A stretch of 64,000 nt of DNA from Halobacteriovoraceae bacterium (GTDB lineage Bacteria > Bdellovibrionota > Bacteriovoracia > Bacteriovoracales > Bacteriovoracaceae): NCBI GenBank assembly GCA_020635135.1, contig JACKAJ010000015.1, positions 1,426,001-1,490,000 on the forward strand. Direction: 5' to 3'. Each line of letters begins with the position of its first letter. Positions within the stretch are counted from its first letter, which is position 1. Positions 16,311 through 26,400 of the stretch are shown here, one piece after another. The translations under genes and the position numbers were made by a program. Below the pieces are notes generated by a model. It was not told where the DNA came from. It saw only the letters and a list, made by a program, of their open reading frames with translations, and made no database searches.

Positions 16311-18182
16311 ATGCCGAACAATAAAAATGAAATTAATAGCTTTTATCCGCTTTTTTTTACAGCTGCCTTTATTCTCATACTGATCCAATATCCATTCTCA
16401 AATTTCGACGCTATTTTTTATGATCTTTGGGTGAAGTTCACTCCTAAAAGTCAGCCTACTCAAGAATATGTTGTTATATCTTTGGATGAAATGAACGATC
16501 AAATTCTTGGAGAATATTATCCTTACACATACGCAACACACTCTAAGATTTTAAAAAAAATTCTTCCAGAGAAGCCTTTGCTAGTAAATTATTTTGTTCA
16601 TCTAGAAGAACCACTCGAGTCAGATGACGAAAAATTTTATGATGAATTTGTTAAACTTATCGAAGATTATCAAAATGAAGATTCCGGATATTTTCGCTTT
16701 GGGACCAGTATCGATCTCTGGGGAGAACAAGTCCCTCCTGATCGAGTCAAGGTTTTTGGATATTCCCCCGCCCTAATCAACGTGGATGGCGAATCGTTTG
16801 CTAAAGATTCAGTTCACAGAAAGGCTCTTATCAATATTTCGAGTGAAGATACGCTTCACCTCTGGTCGGCAAATGTTATAAGACAAGCCGAGGGAGAAGA
16901 TCCACTTGATGCAACATCTATTTGGGGTGCTTATTACGATAGTGAAGCTGATGCGACTTTTGCTTACTATAGGCATATGATTAACTTTTTCGACGAAGAC
17001 GATAGTCATGTTTATAAGATACCTTTTTATCGAATTCTCAATGGCGATACGCCACCAGGTTTTTTCAAAAATAAAGTTGTACTAATTGGTCCCCAATATG
17101 AATCAAATTCCGATGATTTTGTCTTGACTTCTTTTGGCAAAGAAAACAGAATCCCAAAAACTTTAGTTCATGCCTCACTGATCAATAGTTTGTCTCTCGA
17201 GAAAACAATTTATCCTATTTCAGATTTAGTATCGGATATATTATCTTTGCTTATTGCTATAATCCTTTCATTTGTTATTTCTAAAGTTCAGCCGACAAGG
17301 GGATTACTCATAACTATTTTTCTTATTTGTTCACTTTTAATATTTTCCTATTTATCATTTGCATTCTTGGGGATTTGGCTGAAGATAGCCCATATCATTC
17401 TTAGTATTTTTATTGTCTACTATATTTGGGTTCCCTTTAGGGCAATTGCCGAGTATCAAAGTCGTTATGCGATTGAAGAAGAAACGAAAATTCTTAAACA
17501 AGTCGAAAATTTAAAACAAAACTTTATCTCTTTGATGAGTCACGATTTAAAGACTCCAGTCGCTAAAATTGCAGGCATGGCCGATATCTTGCGTTTAAAA
17601 ATAGGGGAAGACCACCCCGAAAAAAAGATTGTTAACGATATCATTCTTTCAACGAAAGAATTAAATAGCTTTATTACTTCAATATTGGATTTGACCAAAG
17701 TGGAGTCGCAAAATCTTCAGCTCAATATTCAATCAAAAGATATCAATGTCATCATCGAAGGGATTGTAGAGAAACTTCAATTCGAAGCAAATTCGAAAGA
17801 TATCAAAGTGAGTGCAGATCTCTCGCCACTTTACCCCATAGAAATTGATGTCACTCTCATGAACCGGGTCATATCAAATATCGTTGAAAATGCGATTAAG
17901 TATTCTAATAGAAGTTCGGAAGTTCGAATTCGAACCTACGATGACGAGAAATGGGTTTACATAGAGGTTAAAGACACAGGTCCTGGGATAGAAGAAAAAG
18001 ACTTGGCGCACATTTTTGATAAATTTTACAGGGTGAAAAATGACCAGTCCCATAAGATTAAAGGTTCAGGACTTGGTCTATATTTGGTAAAGTATTTCAT
18101 AGAGCTTCACAAGGGTGAAATTGATGTGAGCTCAGTGGTAGGCGAGGGGACAACCTTCACTATCAAGTTGATCAATAAATAA
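16311..18182 (+). CDS. CHASE2-domain sensor histidine kinase
   Basis: 623 residues from the ATG at 16311; the frame extends further upstream but overlaps the previous gene. Order: one membrane helix (~15-30), a periplasmic CHASE2 domain (about 30-310, typical FDAIFYDLWV start and FFKNKVVLIGPQY end), three membrane helices (~320-390), a HisKA domain with the phospho-accepting His at 411 (LMSHDLKTPVAKIAG), and a HATPase domain with N box NIVENAIKYSN, DTGPGIE and GSGLGLYLVK. It probably phosphorylates the NtrC-type regulator that follows 10 bp later. The stimulus is unknown. Confidence 0.95.
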   Translation: MPNNKNEINSFYPLFFTAAFILILIQYPFSNFDAIFYDLWVKFTPKSQPTQEYVVISLDEMNDQILGEYYPYTYATHSKILKKILPEKPLLVNYFVHLEEPLESDDEKFYDEFVKLIEDYQNEDSGYFRFGTSIDLWGEQVPPDRVKVFGYSPALINVDGESFAKDSVHRKALINISSEDTLHLWSANVIRQAEGEDPLDATSIWGAYYDSEADATFAYYRHMINFFDEDDSHVYKIPFYRILNGDTPPGFFKNKVVLIGPQYESNSDDFVLTSFGKENRIPKTLVHASLINSLSLEKTIYPISDLVSDILSLLIAIILSFVISKVQPTRGLLITIFLICSLLIFSYLSFAFLGIWLKIAHIILSIFIVYYIWVPFRAIAEYQSRYAIEEETKILKQVENLKQNFISLMSHDLKTPVAKIAGMADILRLKIGEDHPEKKIVNDIILSTKELNSFITSILDLTKVESQNLQLNIQSKDINVIIEGIVEKLQFEANSKDIKVSADLSPLYPIEIDVTLMNRVISNIVENAIKYSNRSSEVRIRTYDDEKWVYIEVKDTGPGIEEKDLAHIFDKFYRVKNDQSHKIKGSGLGLYLVKYFIELHKGEIDVSSVVGEGTTFTIKLINK

Positions 18183-18192
18183 AGGGGTTTTT

Positions 18193-19689
18193 ATGCATAA
18201 GGTACTAGTAGTTGACGATGATAAGGTCTTACAGCAATCGGTCAAAGACGCTTTAGAGTACCATAGCTTTAATGTTGATGTGGCCGATAACGGTAAAGAA
18301 GCTGTTAATACTGTTTACCGTGAGAAGTACGACTTGGTCGTTATGGATGTCAACATGCCAGAGATGAATGGTCTTGAAGCTCTGGTGGAGATGAAAAAAC
18401 ACGATCCCACACTAATTGTTATTATCCTTACTGCCTATTCTAATGTTTCGGATGCCGTTAAAGCTGTTAAAGAAGGGGCTTATAACTATCTCGAAAAGCC
18501 TATTAGCTCAGAAAATCTTGTTGCTTTAATTAAACGGGCATTGAAAGCGCGAAGTTTAGTAGAAACGACTGCCTTTTCTGCACCAACATTGTCCTTAGGC
18601 GGAGAAAGCTCAGACGATCAGTTTGTTGGTCAGTCTAATGAGATGAAAAAAGTTTTTAACATCATCTCAAAACTTGCTCAAGTGAGTACTCCCGTATTAA
18701 TTCGAGGAGAATCAGGTACAGGGAAAGAACTTGTTGCAAAAGCCATTCATTACAATGGTCCTCGAAAAGATGAAAAATTTGTCACTATTAATTGTGGGGC
18801 TATTCCGGATAATCTTATTGAGTCGGAACTTTTTGGCCATGAGAAAGGGGCTTTCACTGGAGCTGATTCTAGAAAAATTGGAAAGTTTCAGTATGCCGAT
18901 GGCGGGACTCTTTTCTTAGATGAGATTGGAGATATTAGCCAGCAGATGCAAGTGAAACTTCTTCGTGCTCTTCAAGAACAAACTTTCTCTCCTGTGGGAT
19001 CAAACCGTGAAGTGAAAGTCGATGTGAGAATTATTGCAGCTTCTCACAAGCCTTTTGAAGAGATGATCAAAAAGGGAACTTTTCGTGAAGACTTATTTTA
19101 TCGCTTAAATGTTCTACCGGTCTATTTACCACCTTTAAGAGAGCGAGTGTTAGATATTCCTATTTTAATGGATTATTATGTTCAGTATTTTAATAACGTT
19201 CACAATCTAAACATCCGAGGTTTTAGCCCAGATGCTACCGAAGTGATGAAAAAATATCGTTGGCCAGGAAATATTCGCGAACTTCGAAATGTTATTGAAC
19301 ACTGTTTTATTATGGAATCGGGAGATGAGGTCAGCCTAAGTTCACTACCGCGCCAAGTACTCGATCCTAAACACCAAGTAAAAGAAGATAGTGAAGATGA
19401 ACGCAGTGATTTTATCGACATTCAAGGAATCAAAAATTCTATTCTCGATGAATCATCAACAAAGGCCCTCGATGATTATACTTTTCAGTTTGCTTCTAAA
19501 GGTGAAGGAAATACAGTGAAGCTGGATTTTCAAAATGCAAAAGAACAGTTTGAAAAAGAATTTATCATACAAGCATTAAAACTTCATAAAGGGCGTATTA
19601 ATCAAACTGCACTTAATGCCAATATTCCCAAAAAGACGTTGCTGCGAAAAATAGAAAAATATGAAATCAGCCCCAAGGAATATTATTAG
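18193..19689 (+). CDS. NtrC-type sigma-54-dependent response regulator
   Basis: 498 residues, all three usual parts: receiver (phospho-Asp 52 in VVMDVNMP), AAA+ domain with Walker A GESGTGKE (172-179), the sigma-54 contact loop GAFTGA (219-224) and Walker B LFLDEI (240-245), and a Fis-type helix-turn-helix at the end (QTALNANIPKKTLLRKIEKY). It activates sigma-54 promoters on phosphorylation, most likely by the CHASE2 kinase. Its stop is directly followed by lspA with no gap. Confidence 0.97.
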   Translation: MHKVLVVDDDKVLQQSVKDALEYHSFNVDVADNGKEAVNTVYREKYDLVVMDVNMPEMNGLEALVEMKKHDPTLIVIILTAYSNVSDAVKAVKEGAYNYLEKPISSENLVALIKRALKARSLVETTAFSAPTLSLGGESSDDQFVGQSNEMKKVFNIISKLAQVSTPVLIRGESGTGKELVAKAIHYNGPRKDEKFVTINCGAIPDNLIESELFGHEKGAFTGADSRKIGKFQYADGGTLFLDEIGDISQQMQVKLLRALQEQTFSPVGSNREVKVDVRIIAASHKPFEEMIKKGTFREDLFYRLNVLPVYLPPLRERVLDIPILMDYYVQYFNNVHNLNIRGFSPDATEVMKKYRWPGNIRELRNVIEHCFIMESGDEVSLSSLPRQVLDPKHQVKEDSEDERSDFIDIQGIKNSILDESSTKALDDYTFQFASKGEGNTVKLDFQNAKEQFEKEFIIQALKLHKGRINQTALNANIPKKTLLRKIEKYEISPKEYY

Positions 19690-20199
19690 ATGAGAGGTTT
19701 TTTCCCTCACCTCGTTCTCATCTGTTTTTTGATTATTGTCGATCAACTAACAAAAGGTATCGTCGACAGCCACTTTGTGGTTGGTGATTCACTCACTGTG
19801 GTCAATAATTTTTTTCATATTACATATGTTCGAAATAAAGGAGCTGTTTGGGGAATTGGGGCTCACGCTCCAGAGTGGTTGCGCACTATTTTATTATTAT
19901 ATGTTCCCCTTTTAGCTGTTGGGTTGTTTTCCCGTCTCCTTTACAAATCCTTGTCTCAGTCATCACTTTTATCATTGGGGTATTCCTTGGTGATTGGCGG
20001 TGCAATTGGAAATCTCTTTGATCGCTTTACATTGGGATACGTGGTGGATTTTTTTGACGTCCAATTAGCCTCATGGCACTGGCCAGCCTTTAATATTGCC
20101 GATAGTTGCATTACCATTGCCGCTTTTCTTATCGGCTATGAATATTTAATCAAAAATTCACTTAAAAAAGATCAAAGGTATGTTTCCAAAACTCTTTGA
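19690..20199 (+). CDS. lspA: Lipoprotein signal peptidase II
   Basis: 169 residues with four membrane helices. The two catalytic aspartates are in GNLFDR and FNIADS, both in conserved context (IGGAIGNLFDRFTLGYVVDF, WPAFNIADSCI). It cuts prolipoproteins before the lipidated cysteine. Start ATG immediately follows the regulator stop; the lgt start overlaps its end by 20 bp. The whole window is unusually rich in lipoproteins that need this enzyme. Confidence 0.97.
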   Translation: MRGFFPHLVLICFLIIVDQLTKGIVDSHFVVGDSLTVVNNFFHITYVRNKGAVWGIGAHAPEWLRTILLLYVPLLAVGLFSRLLYKSLSQSSLLSLGYSLVIGGAIGNLFDRFTLGYVVDFFDVQLASWHWPAFNIADSCITIAAFLIGYEYLIKNSLKKDQRYVSKTL

Positions 20200-20872
20200 G
20201 TACAAAGACTTTGTTCTCTATAGTTATCCTTTTTTTATGGGCTTGGCCTGGGGGTTTCCTCTTTTATATTGCTGGAAATTTTTAAAGCTTCGAAAACAAA
20301 AAATTGACTTTGTCTTTTATTTTTTCTTTGTTTTTGTCTTGGCCTGGATTGGAGCAAAAGTGCTCTTTATTCTCGCCATCCCTCCGCATCTCCACGACAT
20401 GCTTACAGACGTTAATTTTTGGAGAGGAGGGGGATTTGTTTTTTATGGGGGACTAGTTGGTGGAATCTTTGCCCACATTTTATGGGTAAGTTTTAAAAAA
20501 TCTTCATTTGACTACACCTTTTTGATTCCCGCTCTATGCCTTGGCCATGGCATAGGCCGCTTGGGTTGTTTCTTTACAGGCTGTTGTTTTGGAAAGAGCA
20601 TGGGAGGGCTTTTCCTTTTTCCTACTCAAATTGTGGAATCCCTTTTTCTCTTTGGACTCTTTTTATTTTTGAATAAAAAAATCTCACAGGGACTTAGAAC
20701 AATTTTTAGCTTGTATGCTCTTTATTATGGAACATTTCGCTTTCTGATTGAGTTTTTGCGGGATGATGAGATACGTGGAAGCTTTTATTATTTAAGTACT
20801 TCGCAATGGATTTCTTTAATACTTGTCTTGACAGGATTAATTGGTGGGCAAGCCAAGTTCTCGAGAAGTTAA
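20180..20872 (+). CDS. lgt: Prolipoprotein diacylglyceryl transferase (short form)
   Basis: 230 residues, clearly shorter than most Lgt (about 260-300). The signature is present as HGIGRLGCFFTGCCFGK, preceded by GGGFVFYGGLVGG, and the C-terminal YYGTFRFLIEFLRDDE matches the second conserved region. It adds diacylglycerol to the lipobox cysteine before LspA acts. It overlaps lspA, and its 3' end overlaps the convergent haem-motif gene by 36 bp. Confidence 0.92.
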   Translation: MFPKLFEYKDFVLYSYPFFMGLAWGFPLLYCWKFLKLRKQKIDFVFYFFFVFVLAWIGAKVLFILAIPPHLHDMLTDVNFWRGGGFVFYGGLVGGIFAHILWVSFKKSSFDYTFLIPALCLGHGIGRLGCFFTGCCFGKSMGGLFLFPTQIVESLFLFGLFLFLNKKISQGLRTIFSLYALYYGTFRFLIEFLRDDEIRGSFYYLSTSQWISLILVLTGLIGGQAKFSRS

Positions 20873-22078
20873 TTCAATTGCCTTGGCACAAAAGTTTTCT
20901 TTAGATTTGGGGCGCAAGGTTTTAATTTTTAAAATTCCATCTAAGTATTTTGAAGCCTTTCCATCATAACGTTCTTGAAAATCTTTTTCCTGTGATATGG
21001 TCATGATGGAAGAGTTTTCGAAATATTTGCGATATGTTTTAGCATACTCGAGGTCTTTGCTTAATAAATAGGAAAGAACCAGCTCGTACTCTACATTAAA
21101 TCCATCATGATAAAATCCAAATGAGGGGATATTCAATGACATCCCATTTTTTTCATTGCCGTCTTCTTCGAGGTTGAAACCAATGGAAAAAATATTGGAG
21201 GGAGTAAAAGCCAATCCCATATAGTAGTCGTTCATTAATCTTTTTTTAGTTCTTATTCTTTTCTTGAAAATATTATTAAACCATTTTTTGTCTTTGAATT
21301 TTTGCTCAATGATCGCCATGTACTTATCGATTACCTTTTCATTTAAGTCAGAATCACTTTGACAATAGTGTGCGTATAAAAGGGAGTGTTTGTATTTTTT
21401 GTATTGAGAATCTTTGAGAACAATTTCTCCAATCCTCATGGCATTTAACCGGGAAATTTGCTTACCGTAATAGTTGTTGGGTTGAGAAAGCACGTTGACT
21501 TTCATTTGACCTGTGAGCTCCCAGAGATACTTTTTACTCAAAAATTGATAGCGAGGATGCTTTTCCATAGAAGCATAAAAAACGCGATATTCGCTTGAAT
21601 ACTCTCGGTCGTGATCAGCCCCATAAAAACCTTCCCACTTGGGGTAGGAGTCAAAAATGGGTCGAGGATTTTGACCGTGGCATTCGAGACATTCGGTGGG
21701 ATTTTTCTCTGAGAATTCTGGTTTCTTTTTTTCTTTATTAAAAGTTATAACATTGTATTCAAATTCTTTTTTCTGGTCGTTAAACTGGGCTGATTCAAAA
21801 GCGTAGTAACCATTTTGTTTATCAGATCCATTAAATGTGAAGACTGTACGAGAAGTATTCCCAAAAAGAACAACTCTTGGAAAAAGATCACTGGTTTCTT
21901 GAGGCCCTCGGCCTTTTCTAACAAGTGTAAAATGTTCTAAGTATTCTTTAGGTAGAAGAGGAAGAAGTTCTTCAATTGAGCGGATATCTTTTTTTATAAC
22001 GGTATTTTTAAGTTCGTAAAAATCAAAGCCATAGCAATACTGGGCTGCCCAGAGCAGAATAACAACTAATTGTTTCAT
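20837..22078 (-). CDS. Secreted protein with one CxxCH haem-binding motif
   Basis: 413 residues with a signal peptide (MKQLVVILLWAAQYCYG). A single c-type haem motif CLECH is at residues 130-134, followed by GQNPRPIFDSYPKWEGFYGA. The remainder is helical without clear domains. Proteins of this kind (one CxxCH followed by RPIFD..P.W.G.YG) recur in Bdellovibrionota; I cannot name a function. A distal Met ligand is not evident, so it could be a sensor or enzyme rather than a carrier. Confidence 0.82.
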   Translation of the reverse strand: MKQLVVILLWAAQYCYGFDFYELKNTVIKKDIRSIEELLPLLPKEYLEHFTLVRKGRGPQETSDLFPRVVLFGNTSRTVFTFNGSDKQNGYYAFESAQFNDQKKEFEYNVITFNKEKKKPEFSEKNPTECLECHGQNPRPIFDSYPKWEGFYGADHDREYSSEYRVFYASMEKHPRYQFLSKKYLWELTGQMKVNVLSQPNNYYGKQISRLNAMRIGEIVLKDSQYKKYKHSLLYAHYCQSDSDLNEKVIDKYMAIIEQKFKDKKWFNNIFKKRIRTKKRLMNDYYMGLAFTPSNIFSIGFNLEEDGNEKNGMSLNIPSFGFYHDGFNVEYELVLSYLLSKDLEYAKTYRKYFENSSIMTISQEKDFQERYDGKASKYLDGILKIKTLRPKSKENFCAKAIELTSRELGLPTN

Positions 22079-22140
22079 GCTATGAGTATCGGTATGTTTG
22101 TTAGTAGCCTTGATTGTCCGATGAAAAAAATCAGTCGTTC

Positions 22141-22743
22141 TTATCCATCAATGGGATATTCTTCACAATCATACTTACCAAGGAGGTAGTCGCGTAAATA
22201 TTCAAGATCAGCTTGGCCAATGAAGTTATCGCCATTAATATCTAGGCCATTGTTTTCATGAGTCACTTCACCGGATTGAAACTTCAGAAGATCAAGAGTT
22301 GAAAAGTCGCCATCTTTATTAATGTCAGCGAGTCCACTTTGAACTGCGTAACAAAGTCTTTGGTGAACATTGATTCCACAAAAATCACATCTGTATTCTA
22401 TCAATCGATAAGTGATTGGAGATCCTTCTGGGCTCGAATAAAATTCATCTGATAAATATTCATTACTTTTAGTCACAATCTTGGCTTTTATAAAGCGTTT
22501 TAAGTATTCGCCTTTTGCATTGAGAGCGTCTTCACAACTTGTTTTAAATTCATCGAGGCTGATTAATTCATTGTGAGAATTCTTTGTATAAGATGAAAGA
22601 TATTCACAAGTTTCAGCTTCAAACTCTAAAGATTTTTTTGTGGTTGTGGCCGAAGCAACATAGCGGTCATTTCCATTATTGTTTTCTGAATTCTTACATG
22701 AAGCGAACAGCGTGCACAACAAGATAAAACTGATAACTTTCAT
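22141..22743 (-). CDS. Lipoprotein with dockerin-like calcium-binding repeats
   Basis: 200 residues. Lipobox TLFASC; a low-complexity N-rich linker follows. The C-terminal part holds two EF-hand-like repeats, DINKDGDFSTLDLLKFQ and DINGDNFIGQADLEYLRD, each with the D-x-N-x-D-G-x calcium loop followed by a helix, the layout of a type I dockerin. Two Cys pairs (CDFCG) lie in the middle. Dockerins bind cohesins, but none is encoded nearby. Confidence 0.82.
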   Translation of the reverse strand: MKVISFILLCTLFASCKNSENNNGNDRYVASATTTKKSLEFEAETCEYLSSYTKNSHNELISLDEFKTSCEDALNAKGEYLKRFIKAKIVTKSNEYLSDEFYSSPEGSPITYRLIEYRCDFCGINVHQRLCYAVQSGLADINKDGDFSTLDLLKFQSGEVTHENNGLDINGDNFIGQADLEYLRDYLLGKYDCEEYPIDG

Positions 22744-22942
22744 TTCAAGCCCCTTATCAAAATCTCATTTTGAATATTTTTTTAATTTTAAAAGGGAATC
22801 GATGCTTGATGAGAGCTAAATTACTCTAAGGTCAATGATTTCAAAGATTTTGATCTAGATTAAGAAAAATTTAAATTGGTGAAAATCGCCAACAATAAGA
22901 GCCATGTCTTGATTTCGGCTAATTGATTTTAATTAGAGTACT

Positions 22943-23362
22943 CTAAGCGCTTTCAGATTCTTCTCCAGAATCTTCTTTAGCCTCAAAAAGCTCAGGCTCG
23001 ACTTTTTGAAGCTCATCAGTATCTACATACAATTGAGAAGTGAGAGTTTCATTTCCCCAGGCTACGAAAGCGTCGTTGTGATTGTACATAGTGATGGTTT
23101 CCCACGGACAGTCTTGTGAGCAGTTTTGGCAACCAATACAGCGTGAGAGATCAATCTCAACCATTTGTTGGAAGGTTGGATTGCGAGGATCGGGACCGGG
23201 AACGAGTTCGATAGAGTCGACAGGGCACCCAGCAATACAAACTTCACAGCCAGTGCAGCCACTTTGGTGGACCACAGCAAGCAGCTTAGGGGGTTTTTTC
23301 CCTTTTCTTTTGGGCTTAAAGCGCGCAGGGTGAAATGGATTTTCGACTTTTACTTTACTCAT
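22943..23362 (-). CDS. Ferredoxin-like protein with two [4Fe-4S] motifs
   Basis: 139 residues. Cluster motifs are CTGCEVCIAGCP and CIGCQNCSQDCP, separated by ~40 residues containing VPGPDPRNPTFQQMVEID. The N-terminus is very basic (PKRKGKKPPK) and the C-terminus acidic. Similar stand-alone proteins serve as electron carriers to oxidoreductases. It is divergent from icmF with a 73-bp gap that must hold both promoters. Confidence 0.9.
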   Translation of the reverse strand: MSKVKVENPFHPARFKPKRKGKKPPKLLAVVHQSGCTGCEVCIAGCPVDSIELVPGPDPRNPTFQQMVEIDLSRCIGCQNCSQDCPWETITMYNHNDAFVAWGNETLTSQLYVDTDELQKVEPELFEAKEDSGEESESA

Positions 23363-23435
23363 AAGGTATTATTTTCTATATCAAATCATTATACATGATA
23401 AATGAGTGACCAGAAAGTTTTATACTAGGGATCCA

Positions 23436-26400
23436 ATGAAAAATAAACTTCGATTTGTCACGGCCGCCAGCCTCTTCGATGGACACGATGTTTCAGTCAA
23501 CATTATGAGACGCCTCCTACAATCCAAAGGGGTTGAGGTGATTCATCTAGGTCACAATAGAAGCGCAAAAGAGGTGGTTGATGCAGCGATTTGTGAAGAC
23601 GTCCAGGCAATCGCTCTCAGCTCTTATCAGGGTGGTCATAACGAGTATTTTAGCTATATTCGCGAGCTTTTAGATGGCGATGGAGGCTCAGAAATCAAGA
23701 TATTTGGCGGTGGGGGCGGAGTTATAACGCCTAAGGAAATTAAGGCCCTCGAGAGCAAGGGAATTACGAAAATTTATTCGCCCAAAGATGGTATGAATCT
23801 AGGACTAGAGGGGATTATTGAGGATATGATCGCGAAGTCTGATTTTTCTACGATTGAAGGTTTAAAATTCGAAGCCTTGGCGGGGAAAGTTCTTAAGCAT
23901 CGCGAACTAGGGCAAGTGATTACCTATATCGAAGACAATGGAAAACTACCCTTCGAAGCGATGGCTAAACAAACTCCGGTTCTGGGTATTACAGGAACAG
24001 GGGGAGCAGGGAAGTCGTCTTTAATTGACGAGCTATTGTTGCGCTTTCATCGAAGTTTTCCTGAGAAAAAAATTGCTTTAATCAGTGTCGATCCAACTCG
24101 AAAGAAAACCCAAGGGGCTTTGCTTGGTGATCGCATTCGCCTCGGCAGTGCGAGTTTTGATAATATTTATGTTCGATCACTGGCGACCAGAGATTCTAAA
24201 ACTGAACTAAGTCCACAAATTTCTAAGGTTGTTCAGTTTTTGAAATCTCAAAGCTTTGATTTGATTATTGTGGAAACTTCAGGGATTGGTCAGGCCAGTG
24301 ATGAAATCACTCAAGTGGCGGATAAATCTTTGTACGTCATGACTCCCGAATATGGTGCTCAAACCCAACTTGAAAAAATTGAAATGCTTGATGCTGCAGA
24401 TTTTATTGTTATCAATAAATTTGAAAAACCACGGGCTCAAGATGCCCTTCGCGATGTTCGAAAACAATACCGCCGCAATAGAAAACTTTTTGATAAGTTT
24501 ACCGATGAAGAACTTCCTGTCTATGGAACCATGGCCTCTAAATTTAACGATCTTGGTGTTAATGCTCTATTTTATGATATTGCCAAAGAAATTTTAAATT
24601 TTAATATATCTTCAGATCTTGAAAGTTTGGCACGCGAAAAAGCTTCAAGCAATGTCACGACGATTATCCCTCGAGCTCAAGTACAGTATTTAAGAGATAT
24701 TGCTGAGACTTGCAGAAAATATAATAAAGAAACTGAAGAATCGATAGCGCAAATTAAAATTTATGAAACACTGGTGAATGCGATTGAATTGGCAAAAACC
24801 CAAGAGGTTAAAGCTGAGCTGCAAAGTTTAATTCCAAAAATTTCATCTGAAACTCTTGAAGAGATTGAAAAATTTGATGAGGTTTACTCTCACTATCGAA
24901 GTGGGCTTTTTAAATACACAGTTCGCGATAAAGAAATAAAAGTTGAAACAAAATATATAAGTCTCTCGGGAACGAGTATTTCGAGAGTCGGATTGCCTCA
25001 CTTGGATTCAAAGGCTCAGAAGTACCGCTTCTTACGCTCTCAAAATCTACCAGGATTTTTTCCTTATGCTGCAGGAATCTTTCCATTTAAAAGAAAAGAT
25101 GAAGAACCCAAGCGAATGTTTGCTGGAGAAGGGGGGCCTAAGAGAACCAACAAGCGCTTTCACTTTTTATCTAATCAAGAAAAATTTAAACGCTTGTCCA
25201 CGGCCTTTGATTCCGTGACTCTCTATGGAGAAGACCCCGATCACCGTCCTGATATCTATGGAAAAGTGGGCGAGTCGGGAGTGAGTATTGCAACTTTGAC
25301 TGATATGGAAGATCTCTTCGAAGGATTTGATCTCACGAGCCCATTTACTTCTGTTTCAAAGACCATCAATGGCCCTGCCCCGATAATCCTAGCGATGTTC
25401 ATGAATGCAGCCATCAATCAAAAATTAGAAAGTAAAGATCGAGAGAATAAAGAAAAGTGCCTTGAAATTATGAGACAAGTGCGAGGCACTGTTCAAGCTG
25501 ATATCTTGAAAGAAGACCAAGCTCAAAACACCTGTATTTTTTCACTGGAATTTGCTTTGAAAATGATGGGCGATGTTCAAGAGTATTTTTGCAAAAACAA
25601 AATCAAAAATTACTACACAGTCTCTATCAGTGGTTACCATATTGCAGAGGCAGGGGCGAACCCTATAACTCAGCTTGCTCTCACTCTTTCCAATGGTTTC
25701 ACTTATGTTGAGTATTATTTAAGCCGTGGTCTCGATATCAATGATTTCTCTGAAAATTTGTCATTCTTTTTTAGCAACGGTCTTGACCCTGAATACACAG
25801 TCATGGGAAGAGTGGCCCGTAAGATTTGGGCTGTTACTTTAAAAGAAAAATATGGTGCCAAACCAAAATCTCAGAAATTAAAATATCATATTCAAACTTC
25901 GGGAAGATCACTTCACGCCCAGGAGATTGACTTTAACGATATTCGAACAACTCTGCAGGCTTTCTTGGCCCTTTCTGATAATTGTAATTCTCTTCACACA
26001 AATGCATACGATGAAGCGATCACAACTCCAACAGAACAAAGTGTAAGAAGAGCAATGGCCATTCAAATGATCATAAACAGAGAGTTTGGTCTCAATAAAT
26101 CAGATAATCCACTACAGGGATCTTATATTGTTGATGAACTAAGTGATCTTGTCGAAGAAGCTGTCCTTTCGGAATTTGAAAAAATCTCCGATCGTGGAGG
26201 TGTCCTTGGAGCCATGGAAAGCATGTACCAAAGAGGGAAGATTCAAGAAGAGTCACTTTATTATGAAAAATTAAAAGATTCTGGTGAGCTTCCTATTATT
26301 GGTGTGAACACTTACATCGCCGATGATATCGATTCGCAAATGAACAGAGAGATTGAGCTCACTCGAGCCAGTGCAGATGAAAAGCAGGATCAAATTAATA

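Noticed and set aside
22062..22942. Further genes in the ~200-bp AT-rich gap 22744-22942
   Set aside because: No frame with a ribosome site or coding character; nothing recognisable in it.
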